Source: Burkholderia sp. E7m39
GTDB taxonomy: Bacteria; Pseudomonadota; Gammaproteobacteria; Burkholderiales; Burkholderiaceae
Assembly (NCBI GenBank): GCA_001319865.1
Contig: BBSL01000283.1
Location: forward strand, 1-55,374
Length of the DNA: 55,374 nt
Reading direction: 5' to 3'
This document shows positions 34,647 to 43,656 of this stretch, in pieces (within the stretch, counting starts at the first letter, position 1; the number at the start of each line of letters is the position of its first letter). Under the pieces are notes generated by a model. It saw nothing but the letters and a program-made list of their open reading frames with translations. It was not told the DNA's origin and did no database searches. Both the position numbers and the translations under genes were made by a program.

Positions 34647-35011
34647 TGATTTCCCCGTCGTCTCTCGCGAAGGCGTGATCGGTCAGCACGATGTGCCGCG
34701 GGAAATCGGCTGCGTGTTCTTAATGTTGTTGTGTTGCCTGCATACGCTTCCCGGACCGAATGAGATGCTTCCGATCGATTGATCGCCAACGCATTCGTTG
34801 CTTAAGAATCTATACGAGGAGATCGGCGCGTTCCGTTGGGCGCCGCACGGAAACGTTCGCGCGATGCATGAGCGCAACGGTGCTTCGGCGCTTGAGTTCG
34901 ATGTGCGCGCATCGACTGCGCCAGGAACGAGACAGGCTGCGCGCGCCGCGCTTCAGAATGGGAGCCGGCCGCGCGGGGCCGGCGTGACGCAGGTCAGGGA
35001 AATCGGGGCGC
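34647..35011. other. Intergenic region with no recognised content
   Basis: 365 bases between a small minus-strand gene and the lipoprotein stop codon. Its left part is relatively AT-rich and may carry the promoter of the gene ending at 34443. No reliable hairpin or frame is seen. Confidence 0.4.
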
Positions 35012-35290
35012 TTACTTTGCGTGGCATGCGTACAGCAGGCTGCGCACACCGTTTTCGGTGGTGGTGCGCATCGCGTCGAACGCGCCGCCGCACATCGCCT
35101 GCGCCTGCTGTTCGCAATTGTCCGAGCCTGCGGGACATTGCACGAGCGTGGTGGGTCGGCCGTCCGGCGCGAAGAGAGGCGGCGCGCTGCTGCAGGCGGC
35201 GAGCGCGCCCGTCATCACGAGTGCGGCGGCGAGCGCCGCGCCGCGAAGCGGTTGCGTGACGCGCGCTGCGAGTGTTTGACTGCGATTCAT
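35012..35290 (-). CDS. Small putative lipoprotein
   Basis: Ninety-two residues with a lipobox LAAC after a hydrophobic signal (AALAAALVMTGALAACSSAPP), so lipid attachment at that cysteine is likely. The mature part of about 60 residues has four more cysteines (VQCPAGSDNCEQQAQAMCGG, YACHAK), suggesting two disulfides. GGGGA lies before ATG 35290. Function is unknown; it would sit in the outer or inner membrane facing the periplasm. Confidence 0.72.
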   Translation of the reverse strand: MNRSQTLAARVTQPLRGAALAAALVMTGALAACSSAPPLFAPDGRPTTLVQCPAGSDNCEQQAQAMCGGAFDAMRTTTENGVRSLLYACHAK

Positions 35291-35372
35291 GAAAATCCCC
35301 GTTGGCCACTTGTTTTTCGACGAACGGGATTGTGCCATGCCCGCCCTGCATTGCGTTTATCGCGTCATTGCG

Positions 35373-35909
35373 TCATTGCGGCTGTCTGTCGGGTTGCGCA
35401 AGCGTCTTGTAGGGCATCGGCCCCTGCGTACTCGCGCCGATGCGCACGAACACCTGCTCGACGTCGGGTATGGCTTCGAGTTGCTGCTGCAGCGCCTGCC
35501 TGTCGAACGATGCGGGCGCGCAGCCTTCCGCATAGACAAAGCGGCGCTGCACCGTGATCCACAGGCTCGTGCCGCTGAACGCATGGGGATCGGTAAAGCG
35601 GGCATGGATCGCGGTCGCGATATCCGCGTCGTACATGTACGAATTCGGCTTCGTGCATTTGTGCGCGAGCCAGCAGGTGGTGCCGCGTTCGACGCGATAG
35701 TGCGCGTCGTCTTCCATTTGCGCGTGGGTCATCATCGGGCCGAGGGGCACGGGACAATCGGCGATCGCGTGCGAGAGCGCGAAGAACGGATCGTTGTACC
35801 AGTTGCGCCGTTCATCCGGCGCCGCCGCCGACGCCCCCTGTTGCGCATGCAACCCGATGCACGCCGCGCTCGCGACGAACAGCATGATCCCGATGGTCCA
35901 GCGTGTCAT
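35373..35909 (-). CDS. Secreted protein with C-terminal BON-like region
   Basis: A 178-residue exported protein: signal peptide ending LHA, then a cysteine-containing domain (IADCPVPLGPMMTHAQMEDD, TTCWLAHKCTKPNSY). The C-terminal region (LWITVQRRFVYAEGC ... LEAIPDVEQVFVRIGA) resembles a BON-type alpha/beta fold. GGGAG lies eight bases before ATG 35909. It is cotranscribed at most with the lipoprotein downstream. The BON assignment is tentative; no catalytic motif is visible. Confidence 0.6.
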   Translation of the reverse strand: MTRWTIGIMLFVASAACIGLHAQQGASAAAPDERRNWYNDPFFALSHAIADCPVPLGPMMTHAQMEDDAHYRVERGTTCWLAHKCTKPNSYMYDADIATAIHARFTDPHAFSGTSLWITVQRRFVYAEGCAPASFDRQALQQQLEAIPDVEQVFVRIGASTQGPMPYKTLAQPDRQPQ

Positions 35910-35984
35910 GGGCGCGTCTCCCTGATGTGGCTGCCGGTCTCGCGATCGTACTGCGCAGCGCACGCCGCCGCCACGCGCGGCGTT

Positions 35985-37436
35985 TCACACGTCGATGCCG
36001 TACGCGGCGATCTTCTTGTAGAGCGTCGCGCGGCCCATGCCGATACGCGCCGCCGCTTCCGTGACGCGGCCGTCGCAGGCGCGCAGCGCGTCGTCGAGAA
36101 AGCGCTTTTCGAATGCGGCCATCGCGTCCGCCCACTGCTGCGGCTGCGCGTCGCGCGATGCAGCAGCGGACGTGGCGGCGGGCGCTGCGGGCACAGACTG
36201 GCCGCGCACGGTTCCGATGAACGGCGCGAGCGCGCGCGCGTCGATGCGTTCGCTGTCCGACAGCATCACCGCGCGTTCGAGCGTGTTGCGCAGTTCGCGC
36301 ACGTTGCCTGGCCAGCCGTACGAGCACAGCAGCCGCAACGCGTCGTCCTGTAGTTCGAAATGGCCGCCGCGCACCTGCGTCGACAGGTCTTCCAGAATCG
36401 TATAAGCGAGCGCCTCGATATCCGTTTGCCGTTCGCGCAGCGGCGGCGCGTGAATGGTCAGCACGTTCAGCCGGTAGAACAGGTCCGGGCGGAAGCGCCC
36501 TTGCGCGACGAGCGCGGGCAGATCGGCGGACGTCGCCGCCATGATCCGCACGTCGGCGCGCACGATGCGGTTCGAGCCGAGCGGCTCGAACTCGCGGTCC
36601 TGCAGCACGCGCAGCAGCTTGCCTTGCAGCGGCAAGGGCATGTCGCCGATTTCGTCGAGAAACAGCGTGCCGCCATCGGCGAGTTCGAACTTGCCGACGC
36701 GCCCCTTGCGATCCGCGCCCGTGTAGGCGCCCGCCGCCGCGCCGAAGAACTCGACTTCGAGCAGCGTGTCGGGAATAGCCGCGACGTTGACGGTGACGAG
36801 CGGCTTGGTCGCGCGCGCGGACGCGCCGTGTATCGCGTGCGCGAGGAGCTCCTTGCCCGTGCCCGTTTCGCCGAGCAGCAGCACGGGCGAATCGACGTGC
36901 GCGGCCCGGCGCGCCTGGCGCTTCACTTCGAGGCTCGCTGCGCTCGTGCCGACGAAACTCGCAAACGTGTACTTCGCACGGCGCGCCTGCGCGAGCGACT
37001 GGCGCGTCGCGATCAGTTCCTCCTGCACGCGCGAGTAGTGCGAGAAGAGCGGCGTGAGCGCCTTCATTTCGTCGAACAGCGCGAAGCCGACGGCGCCGAC
37101 GACCTTGCCCGCGTCGTCCTTGAGCGGCAGACGCGTGACGACGAGCGGCTCGCGATCGGTTTCGAGCACGTCGAGCAGGATCGGCTTGCCCGTCATCACG
37201 ACTTCGCGCATCAGGCTGTTCGGGATCACGGCTTCGCAGTCGCGGCCGATAGCCTGCTGCGGATCCGCAAAGCCGAAACGCGCTGCATAGCGCTTGTTGA
37301 TCCACACGACGCGCGCGTCGGCATCGACGATGAAGGTGCCTTCGCTGAAGTTTTCGAACGTGCGGAACAGCGAATCCATCGCGCGGCGCAGCACATCGCT
37401 GTATGTGGCGGGCAAGCCCGACCAGTCGTTCATCAT
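35985..37436 (-). CDS. Sigma-54-dependent transcriptional activator with PAS domain
   Basis: 483 residues. An N-terminal PAS domain (about 20-130, [22 protein letters not shown]) is followed by an AAA+ domain with Walker A GETGTGKE (189-196), a sigma-54 contact loop GAYTGA (236-241, Tyr for the usual Phe) and Walker [12 protein letters not shown] Fis-type helix-turn-helix lies at the C-terminus ([19 protein letters not shown]). There is no receiver domain, so the PAS probably senses a metabolite or redox state. It is divergent from a GntP permease that has a good -24/-12 promoter, and most likely activates it. Confidence 0.93.
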   Translation of the reverse strand: MMNDWSGLPATYSDVLRRAMDSLFRTFENFSEGTFIVDADARVVWINKRYAARFGFADPQQAIGRDCEAVIPNSLMREVVMTGKPILLDVLETDREPLVVTRLPLKDDAGKVVGAVGFALFDEMKALTPLFSHYSRVQEELIATRQSLAQARRAKYTFASFVGTSAASLEVKRQARRAAHVDSPVLLLGETGTGKELLAHAIHGASARATKPLVTVNVAAIPDTLLEVEFFGAAAGAYTGADRKGRVGKFELADGGTLFLDEIGDMPLPLQGKLLRVLQDREFEPLGSNRIVRADVRIMAATSADLPALVAQGRFRPDLFYRLNVLTIHAPPLRERQTDIEALAYTILEDLSTQVRGGHFELQDDALRLLCSYGWPGNVRELRNTLERAVMLSDSERIDARALAPFIGTVRGQSVPAAPAATSAAASRDAQPQQWADAMAAFEKRFLDDALRACDGRVTEAAARIGMGRATLYKKIAAYGIDV

Positions 37437-37470
37437 GTTGTCGCTGTCTCCCTCTATATTTTTATGCTTG

Positions 37471-37586
37471 TTGTCTCAAATCGTGGACCGATTATCTCAC
37501 GTACGAGACCTGCAACAACCGCGCCGATTAGGGTATGCTTCGCCGCATCGTTCGTATGGGCGGAAATTTCGTCTCCGTTTGGAGAC
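37471..37586 (+). promoter_or_regulatory. Candidate upstream activator sites for the sigma-54 regulator
   Basis: A perfect inverted repeat GTCTCC-N4-GGAGAC lies at 37571-37586, about 76-91 bases before the -24 element. Related half-sites (TTGTCTCAAAT at 37471, GAGACC near 37505) lie further upstream. The spacing is typical of enhancer sites for bacterial enhancer-binding proteins. Confidence 0.5.
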
Positions 37587-37661
37587 AAATCGGCACCATC
37601 GTTCGAATCGTCGCACCGTCTTTTGGCGCCGCACGGCCGGAAAGCCCCCACACGAAGGGCA

Positions 37662-37676
37662 TGGCATGGAACTTGC
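37662..37676 (+). promoter_or_regulatory. Sigma-54 (-24/-12) promoter
   Basis: TGGCATG-N4-TTGC matches the consensus TGGCACG-N4-TTGC with one transition. The start of transcription should be near 37688, about 50 bases before the permease TTG start codon. Confidence 0.75.
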
Positions 37677-37736
37677 CTAAGCGGGCGCCGGCCGCCGCGC
37701 GCGTCCACGTAGAACAACCAAGCATTGGAGACTCAA

Positions 37737-39140
37737 TTGGCTTTTGTCATCGTCCTCGCCGCCCTGGCGTTCCTGATGTTCGCCGCCTATCGCGGCTACA
37801 GCGTGATCCTCGTCGCGCCGATCGCCGCGCTCGGCGCGGTGCTGCTGGTCGATCCCGCCGCCGTCGCGCCCGTGTTTTCGGGCATCTTCATGGAGAAGAT
37901 GGTCGTCTTCGTGAAGCTGTACTTCCCCGTGTTCCTGCTCGGCGCCGTGTTCGGCAAGGTGATCGAGCTGTCGGGCTTTGCCGCGTCGATCGTGCATTCG
38001 GCTATCCGCTACATCGGCCGGGCACGCGCGAATGCCGTGATCGTGGCGGTGTGCGCGCTCCTGACGTACGGCGGGGTGTCGCTGTTCGTCGTCGTGTTCG
38101 CGGTGTATCCGTTCGCCGCCGAACTCTACCGGCAGAGCAACATTCCGAAGCGCCTGATGCCTGGCGCGATCGCGCTGGGCGCGTTCTCGTTCACGATGGA
38201 TTCGCTGCCGGGCACGCCGCAGATCCAGAACATCATTCCGACGACGTTCTTCAAGACCACCGCCTGGGCCGCGCCCGGCCTCGGCATCGCGGGCTCGCTG
38301 TTCATCATCGTCGTGGGTCTGTCGTTCCTCGAATGGCGCCGCCGCACGGCGATGGCGAAGGGCGAAGGCTACGGCACGTCGCTCGTGAACGAGCCGGAAC
38401 AGATCGAGACGTCGAACCTGCCGCATCCGCTGCTGGCGATCGCGCCGCTCGTCCTCGTCGGCGTGGCGAACTTCGTGCTCACGCGCATGATTCCCGACTG
38501 GTACGGCGCGTCGTACACGGTTTCGCCCGACGTGCTGCCCGGCAACCACGGCGCGCCCGTGACGACGGCGGTGAAAGCTGTGGTCGCGATCTGGTCGGTC
38601 GAAGGCGCATTGCTGCTCGGCATTCTGCTCGTCTGCGTGACGGCGTTTGCCCGCGTGAAGGAGCGCTTCGCATCGGGCACCAAGGCGGCTGTCGGCGGCG
38701 CGCTGCTGGCTTCGCTGAACACCGCATCGGAATACGGCTTCGGCGGCGTGATCGCCGCGCTGCCCGGCTTCATCGTGGTGAGCGACGCCCTCAAGAGCAT
38801 TCCGAATCCGCTCGTGAACGCGGCCGTATCCGTCAGCTCGCTGGCGGGCATCACGGGTTCGGCGTCGGGCGGCATGAGCATCGCGCTCGCGGCGATGTCG
38901 GACCTGTTCATCAAGGGCGCGGAAGCGGCGCATATTCCGATGGAAGTGCTGCACCGCGTGGTCGCGATGGCGAGCGGCGGCATGGACACGCTGCCCCATA
39001 ACGGCGCCGTGATCACGCTGCTGGCGGTGACGGGTCTCACGCACCGCGAGTCGTATCGCGACATTTTCGCCGTGACCATCATCAAGACGCTCGCGGTGTT
39101 CTTCGTCATCGGCCTTTACTACGCGACCGGCCTCGTCTGA
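37737..39140 (+). CDS. GntP-family permease (gluconate or D-3-hydroxybutyrate type)
   Basis: A 467-residue inner-membrane symporter with about twelve hydrophobic segments and family motifs GKVIELSGFAASIV near residue 80 and TGSASGGMSIAL near 380. GntP proteins import gluconate, other sugar acids or D-3-hydroxybutyrate; pairing with a PAS/sigma-54 activator is common for the hydroxybutyrate type, but substrate is not provable here. The start is TTG 37737, with GGAG six bases upstream; another TTG at 37725 is in frame but has no ribosome-binding site. Confidence 0.9.
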   Translation: MAFVIVLAALAFLMFAAYRGYSVILVAPIAALGAVLLVDPAAVAPVFSGIFMEKMVVFVKLYFPVFLLGAVFGKVIELSGFAASIVHSAIRYIGRARANAVIVAVCALLTYGGVSLFVVVFAVYPFAAELYRQSNIPKRLMPGAIALGAFSFTMDSLPGTPQIQNIIPTTFFKTTAWAAPGLGIAGSLFIIVVGLSFLEWRRRTAMAKGEGYGTSLVNEPEQIETSNLPHPLLAIAPLVLVGVANFVLTRMIPDWYGASYTVSPDVLPGNHGAPVTTAVKAVVAIWSVEGALLLGILLVCVTAFARVKERFASGTKAAVGGALLASLNTASEYGFGGVIAALPGFIVVSDALKSIPNPLVNAAVSVSSLAGITGSASGGMSIALAAMSDLFIKGAEAAHIPMEVLHRVVAMASGGMDTLPHNGAVITLLAVTGLTHRESYRDIFAVTIIKTLAVFFVIGLYYATGLV

Positions 39141-39229
39141 TAGCGCATTCGATCCTGCATTGCTGAAACGGCGGCCATAGCGTCGAAAAACCGATTCTAT
39201 GGTCGCCGGTCAGCGCAATTCATGCGCAT

Positions 39230-39634
39230 TCACCGGCGATCGTCGTCGACATGTGCGCGCAATCGCCCATAGAAAAACCATCCGTTTTCACTCAGGTGAT
39301 TGAAGCTGTGCAGATAGACGAAGCGAATCAGCGCGACACGAAAATCCAGCGTTCGCGCACTGCGCTTCAACAGCTTTTCGTAGGATCGCTGGCTTAGCGG
39401 CGGCATGCCGCTTTCCAGCCGGATGGCGAGCGACCGCGACCAGCTCGATATCGATATCCGTTCGAGCCACGGCACAACGTCTTCGTGCAACTCGAACCAG
39501 CGACGCTCCCGTTCGACCACTTCCGTCACGGCAAGCCATTTTCCATGCTGCTTCCTTTCGAGCAGATGGGCGACGATCAGATATGTCAGCAGTTCTGCCT
39601 TGGCGCGCAAATCCCACGCAAGTGAAAGAGTCAT
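39230..39634 (-). CDS. Conserved hypothetical protein, second gene of a small operon
   Basis: 134 residues with no recognised domain. The N-terminal half has a hydrophobic helix (AKAELLTYLIVAHLLE); the rest is rich in Trp, Arg and aromatic residues (RRWFELHEDVVPWLERISIS). ATG 39634 follows the upstream stop codon by four bases and has GGGG upstream, so the two genes are translationally linked. A longer frame to 39697 exists but would overlap the upstream gene. An imperfect 11-bp hairpin (39170-39180 and 39197-39207) lies just beyond its end. Confidence 0.65.
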   Translation of the reverse strand: MTLSLAWDLRAKAELLTYLIVAHLLERKQHGKWLAVTEVVERERRWFELHEDVVPWLERISISSWSRSLAIRLESGMPPLSQRSYEKLLKRSARTLDFRVALIRFVYLHSFNHLSENGWFFYGRLRAHVDDDRR

Positions 39635-39638
39635 GTCT

Positions 39639-39878
39639 TTACCCCGCAAGCGGTAATGCGGCGGCATGCGTTGAATGTGTCTCCTGTTCGAATTCATCGA
39701 TTTCGTGCAAGAGACCTTCGACGGAATAACGTTGCCATTCCGTAAGGGAATCCAAATCGAGTAATACCGCCAGACGCCGTCGCCAATAGTCGACGTCCAA
39801 CGTTTGTTCGCACTGGCATAGGGACGCGCGCATCACTTGCGTCACATGCAGAATGTCTCGCTCGATGATGGGGTTCAT
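39639..39878 (-). CDS. Small conserved hypothetical protein, first gene of a small operon
   Basis: Seventy-nine residues, acidic and helical (RDILHVTQVMRASLCQCEQT, then LDVDYWRRRLAVLLDLDSLT). GAGGG lies seven bases before the ATG. It is followed after four bases by a second unknown gene. The upstream 350 bases are markedly AT-rich with repeated TGCAAT motifs, so the pair may be under dedicated control. I recognise no domain. Confidence 0.68.
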   Translation of the reverse strand: MNPIIERDILHVTQVMRASLCQCEQTLDVDYWRRRLAVLLDLDSLTEWQRYSVEGLLHEIDEFEQETHSTHAAALPLAG

Positions 39879-40200
39879 TCGTCCGCCCTCGGTTCTCTCG
39901 GATCTTGGATATATCGAAGCGTTATTTCGCTTCTTTGTTTAAACCGTACATGCAATTCCCCTTTCAATCAAGCGTGTGCGGAGCTGAATTGCAATCATGC
40001 AAAATGCAATGGAAATCACAGAAAAAAATGCACAGCGACGCAATTAAAACGTGCAATCACCGGGTAAAACTGACTTTGGTTTGCATCGAAAAGATGCTAT
40101 TGCGTGACTGCATTCAAGGCGTCATTACGTATAAATGCCGCGTTTATCGGTGATTGATAAAGTGAAGATGCGCTCGGCATCAGACGGGTGCCAAACAAAA
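39879..40200. promoter_or_regulatory. AT-rich region with repeated TGCAAT motifs
   Basis: About 320 bases with clearly lower GC than the surroundings. TGCAAT occurs at 39951, 39990, 40005 and 40052, with TGCAAA at 39998; the copy at 39988-39995 is the palindrome ATTGCAAT. A hairpin GAAGCG-N6-CGCTTC lies at 39916-39933. It is probably the control region of the 39639-39878 gene. Short open frames here show no coding features. Confidence 0.45.
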
Positions 40201-40231
40201 AACGGCGCGCTGCAGGAGCAAGCGCGCCGTT
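40201..40231. terminator. Terminator beside a small minus-strand gene
   Basis: Perfect 11-bp arms AACGGCGCGCT (40201-40211) and AGCGCGCCGTT (40221-40231) enclose a 9-base loop. A/T-rich tracts lie on both sides, so it could act in either direction. It lies 15 bases beyond the stop of the small gene at 40246. Confidence 0.75.
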
Positions 40232-40245
40232 CATTTTTGTTCTTG

Positions 40246-40389
40246 TTAGAGAGCCTGAACCGACGGATCATCGTGCGCCGTCGATTCGACGACGACTTTG
40301 CCCCGATCATGCTCGGCAATCGCAGTGCGATCGACGCGAGCGCTGATAACTTCCCGCGCGCCCGCGCTTGCCGATAACGATTCCGTCAT
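40246..40389 (-). CDS. Small hypothetical protein
   Basis: A 47-residue frame from ATG 40389, or 67 residues from GTG 40449. The reasons to consider it real are a strong terminator 15 bases after the stop and a TAAAAT -10-like element at 40464-40459. That promoter would start transcription near 40452, making the GTG start almost leaderless and the ATG more likely. No clear ribosome-binding site or domain is seen; the protein is polar. It could instead be a small RNA transcription unit. Confidence 0.4.
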   Translation of the reverse strand: MTESLSASAGAREVISARVDRTAIAEHDRGKVVVESTAHDDPSVQAL

Positions 40390-40569
40390 GGTGTCCAGGG
40401 AAGGCGTGAGATAAATAACGACAGATCGCACATAGACTCCGATTGACACCGAGCTTCTATTTTAACGCATGCGTAAAACGAACCCCGTATGGGCAAGGTC
40501 GCCAGGCGTCACGAATCGCCGCGCCGCGACGGGCGACGCGTGCCGATAGTTCGACGTGAAGAGCAGCCG

Positions 40570-40809
40570 CTAATGACGCATCGATTCGGGCAACGACAGC
40601 ATCAACGCCGTCACGTCCATGTCCTCGTCGAGTTCAGGCCAGATGAGTTGCTGCTTGTCGAGCGAAATCGCGAAATGCGTGCGCTCGGCGTCGGTGGCGG
40701 CGGCGAGCGTGGGAAACCAGTTCAGTGGAAATTCGACGGCGCGGCCGTCGGACAGATCGAGAAACAGGTGTGCACTATCGAAATGCACATCGACGGCATC
40801 AGCGCGCAT
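40570..40809 (-). CDS. DUF2442-family protein
   Basis: Seventy-nine residues resembling DUF2442 proteins: a beta-rich start (AVDVHFDSAHLFLDLSDGRAV), then FPLNWFPTLAAATDAER, and a C-terminal LIWPELDEDMDVTALM. Such proteins are often linked to toxin-antitoxin-like or DUF4160 genes, but no partner is adjacent. GGAGG lies five bases before ATG 40809, deciding the start over an in-frame codon at 40836. Confidence 0.75.
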   Translation of the reverse strand: MRADAVDVHFDSAHLFLDLSDGRAVEFPLNWFPTLAAATDAERTHFAISLDKQQLIWPELDEDMDVTALMLSLPESMRH

Positions 40810-40910
40810 GATCGCCTCCGGCAGGGGTCCATTCAAACGATAGTCGTGCCAACCGCACGCTTCAAGCGCAAAGCACGGGGCCCGAACAGAAAGGCGCGCG
40901 CGCCGCCCGC

Positions 40911-41165
40911 TTACAACTCGGGCCGCGCAAGATCGCCTTCGACGATATGTTCGCCGTACACCTGCGCCGCCGCGAGCGCCTCTTCTTTGGTCGGATAGGG
41001 GCCGAGATCGGGCGCGCCGTCGAATGGAAACAGCAAGCGCCCGTCCGTCTTGCGCACCACGCGCAGCACGCCGAAAAAGCGCCGGTAGCCAGCGAGCTTC
41101 GAGCCCGCGCTGACTTCGAAATCGCTTTCGCTCTTGCCGGGCACACCAGGAATGAAACTGCTCAT
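40911..41165 (-). CDS. Small conserved Burkholderia-type protein of unknown function
   Basis: Eighty-four residues beginning SSFIPGVPGKSESDFEVSAG, with a compact alpha/beta segment (YRRFFGVLRVVRKTDGRLLF) and a C-terminal helix (TKEEALAAAQVYGEHIVEGD). I associate it with a short DUF family found in Burkholderiaceae, without known function. ATG 41165 is chosen; the frame extends to 41237 without a better start. Confidence 0.7.
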   Translation of the reverse strand: MSSFIPGVPGKSESDFEVSAGSKLAGYRRFFGVLRVVRKTDGRLLFPFDGAPDLGPYPTKEEALAAAQVYGEHIVEGDLARPEL

Positions 41166-41253
41166 GATGGACTTCTTGAATGCGTGAACTGTCGTGCGAA
41201 AGGCGTCATTTTCGCACGTGCATCGTGAGCGGTTCATGTCAGGGCACGCGTGT

Positions 41254-43275
41254 TCAGCGGGGCGGGACGATGTCGCCGGGCCGTTCGTTGATGTACGACG
41301 CGACGTGGCGCTGCTCCAGCGCGTCGCCGAGTTTCATCCGCAGAAAACTGCTCGTCGTATAGCGCGTCACGCCTGCGTAAAACTGGTTGACAACCTTCGT
41401 GATGGTGGCCGAGTACGTGTCGATCAGTTCCGGACTGATCGAAAAGTTGTCGTAATTCACGATTGCCTGCGGTCTGATGCGCACGCCTTTGAGCCGCGAC
41501 TCCACCTCGTTGCGGATCGCGTCGATCTGTTCCTGCGAATTCACCTGCAAGCCCTCGAAGTTGACGAAGAACATGTTCTTGTCGGCGTCGTAATTGAAGC
41601 GCTCGTGCAGCGGCAAACAGAGCAGCAGCGTGCGCAAGCCCATCGGCGCCGCGCGGAAGATGCGCTCGTCCATCAGCCGCGGCGGCCGCTCGATGAGCGG
41701 CGTAAAACCCATCAGCGCGACGATATCGTTCTGCACGTCGACGCCGGGCGCCACTTCCGTGAGCGCGAGGCCGCGCGGCGTCAGCTCGAACACGCAGCGC
41801 TCGGTGACGTACAGCACGGGCTGCCCGCGCTTTGCCGCATATTCGCCGCTGAACGTGCGGTGCTCGACTTCATCGACGAATTTCTGGCAAACGCCTTCGC
41901 GATTGATCTTCAGACGCCCGTCCTCGACGGCGACGTCCAGATTGCCCGCGTTGAACGTGCCGACGAACACGACGCGCTTCGCGCTCTGGCTGATGTTGAT
42001 GAAGCCGCCCGCACCCGCGAGCTTCGGCCCGAATTTGCTGACGTTCAGATTGCCCTGACGGTCGGCCTGCGCGAGTCCGAGAAACGCGATGTCGAGGCCG
42101 CCGCCGTCGTAGAAATCGAACTGATACGGTTGATCGATGATGGCCTGCGTGTTGGTCGCCGCGCCGAAATTCAACCCGCCCGCCGGAATGCCGCCGATCA
42201 CGCCGGGCTCCGTCGTCATCGTGAAGAGATCGATCACGCCTTCTTCGTTCGCGACGCTCGCGATGCCCTCCGGCATGCCGATACCCAGATTCACGACGCT
42301 ATTGGCCATCAGCTCCATTGCCGCGCGCCGCGCGATCACCTTGCGCTCGGTCAGCTCCATCGGCGGCACGGAACTCGCCGGCACGCGCAACTCGCTCGCG
42401 AACGCGGGCGAATACGGCTCGGCGAATGTCTGCCAGTGATGCTCGGGCCGCGCGACCACGACGCAATCGACCATGATTCCCGGAATCTTCACGTCGCGCG
42501 GATTGAGCGTGTTCGTGTCGGCGAGCCGTTCGACCTGCACGATCACGACGCCGCCCGAATTGCGGGCGGCCATGGCGATGGCGAGCGCTTCGAGCGTCAG
42601 CGCTTCGCGCTCCATCGTGACGTTGCCGTTGGCGTCGGCCGTCGTGCCGCGAATGATGGCGACGTCGACGGGGAAGGTCTTGTAGAACAGATATTCGTTG
42701 CCGTCGATCTGCAGCAGCTGGACGAGTTCTTCCGCCGTCCGGCTGTTCAGCTTGCCGCCGCCGTGACGCGGATCGACGAACGTGCCGAGGCCGATCGTCG
42801 ACAGATGCCCCGGCTTGCCCGCGGCGATGTCGCGGAACAGATGCGAAATGACGCCTTGCGGCAGGTTGTACGCCTCGATGCGGCCCTCGATGGCGAGTTG
42901 CTGCAGCTTCGGCACGAGCCCCCAATGTCCGCCGATCACGCGCCGCACGAGCCCTTCGTGCGCGAAATGGTTCAGCCCTTTCGACTTACCGTCGCCCTGT
43001 CCCGCCGCGTACACGAGCGTCAGGTCGAGATGCGCGTTCGACACGTCCGGCGTGCCGAGCGCGCCCGGTCCGCCCGAGGTCGCCGCGTTCGCCTCGAAGA
43101 AACGCTCTTCGAGCGCAATCGCCACCTCCTCCGCAAAGCCGACGCCGACAAAGCCGCCTGTCGCGACCGTATCGCCCGCGCGAATCAGTTCGACGGCAGC
43201 GCGCGCGCTGACCACCTTGTTGCGCGCAACCTTGCGCTCGGTGACGGGAAACGGGTATTGGAATATGGCACGCAT
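41254..43275 (-). CDS. Fused acyl-CoA:acetate/3-ketoacid CoA-transferase
   Basis: 673 residues. A family I CoA-transferase with alpha and beta halves in one chain: [17 protein letters not shown] near residue 35 (alpha, CoA-binding) and [12 protein letters not shown] near 325 (beta). The likely catalytic glutamate is E356 in TTEPGVIGG. YdiF-type enzymes are about 530 residues; here an extra C-terminal region of about 130 residues starts near [15 protein letters not shown] and resembles nothing I can name. It moves CoA between acetate or other short acids; the substrate is not evident. The leader carries three copies of a 14-bp unit that includes the ribosome-binding site. Confidence 0.85.
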   Translation of the reverse strand: MRAIFQYPFPVTERKVARNKVVSARAAVELIRAGDTVATGGFVGVGFAEEVAIALEERFFEANAATSGGPGALGTPDVSNAHLDLTLVYAAGQGDGKSKGLNHFAHEGLVRRVIGGHWGLVPKLQQLAIEGRIEAYNLPQGVISHLFRDIAAGKPGHLSTIGLGTFVDPRHGGGKLNSRTAEELVQLLQIDGNEYLFYKTFPVDVAIIRGTTADANGNVTMEREALTLEALAIAMAARNSGGVVIVQVERLADTNTLNPRDVKIPGIMVDCVVVARPEHHWQTFAEPYSPAFASELRVPASSVPPMELTERKVIARRAAMELMANSVVNLGIGMPEGIASVANEEGVIDLFTMTTEPGVIGGIPAGGLNFGAATNTQAIIDQPYQFDFYDGGGLDIAFLGLAQADRQGNLNVSKFGPKLAGAGGFINISQSAKRVVFVGTFNAGNLDVAVEDGRLKINREGVCQKFVDEVEHRTFSGEYAAKRGQPVLYVTERCVFELTPRGLALTEVAPGVDVQNDIVALMGFTPLIERPPRLMDERIFRAAPMGLRTLLLCLPLHERFNYDADKNMFFVNFEGLQVNSQEQIDAIRNEVESRLKGVRIRPQAIVNYDNFSISPELIDTYSATITKVVNQFYAGVTRYTTSSFLRMKLGDALEQRHVASYINERPGDIVPPR

Positions 43276-43278
43276 AGG

Positions 43279-43320
43279 GGTCTCCGCTTTCAGGTCTCCG
43301 TTCTCAGGTCTCTTGTCCGG
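43279..43320 (-). repeat. Tandem 14-bp repeats spanning the CoA-transferase ribosome-binding site
   Basis: GGTCTC recurs at 43279, 43293 and 43307 with an exact 14-base period and near-identical spacers. In the mRNA this gives three GAGACC units, the last being the GGAGACC that lies just before the AUG at 43275. Confidence 0.75.
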
Positions 43321-43656
43321 ACGGCGCCATCGCGGGTTGCGACGCTACGGTTGCAACCCGGTTTCCGAACGGTCTTTGCGGTGCCTGAACAAACAATTTA
43401 ACAAGCCGCAACGGGATCGTCAGCATTTATCGGCGGGCTTGCCGTCCGGCTCCGATTCGCCGAACCGGTGGTCGCTTAACGGCCGTCGTCCGAGGCTTGC
43501 GGTCTTGCCGCGCCTGGAAGTTTAGGTAAGCCAGGCTTTATCGCGTGAAAGCGCGATCCCATCCCAACGATGCAGAGTCTGCATGTGAATCACGCGTGCG
43601 GGATGAGCGTGTGCATGAATCTCGTTGCGCCTGCAACGACATCATCGTTTTGACCC
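43321..43656. other. Intergenic region upstream of CoA-transferase and EAL relic
   Basis: 336 bases without a credible gene. It contains an inverted repeat CGGGTTGC/GCAACCCG (43333-43340 and 43353-43360), a possible operator for the CoA-transferase gene, and no EAL-domain coding sequence upstream of the relic. Confidence 0.4.

Noticed and set aside
34798..35259. A 153-codon plus-strand frame over the lipoprotein gene
   Set aside because: Arg-rich and antisense to a lipoprotein with signal peptide, lipobox and ribosome-binding site.
39170..39207. Hairpin after the GntP permease gene as a terminator
   Set aside because: The stem is imperfect, the loop is 16 bases and no T run follows on either strand.
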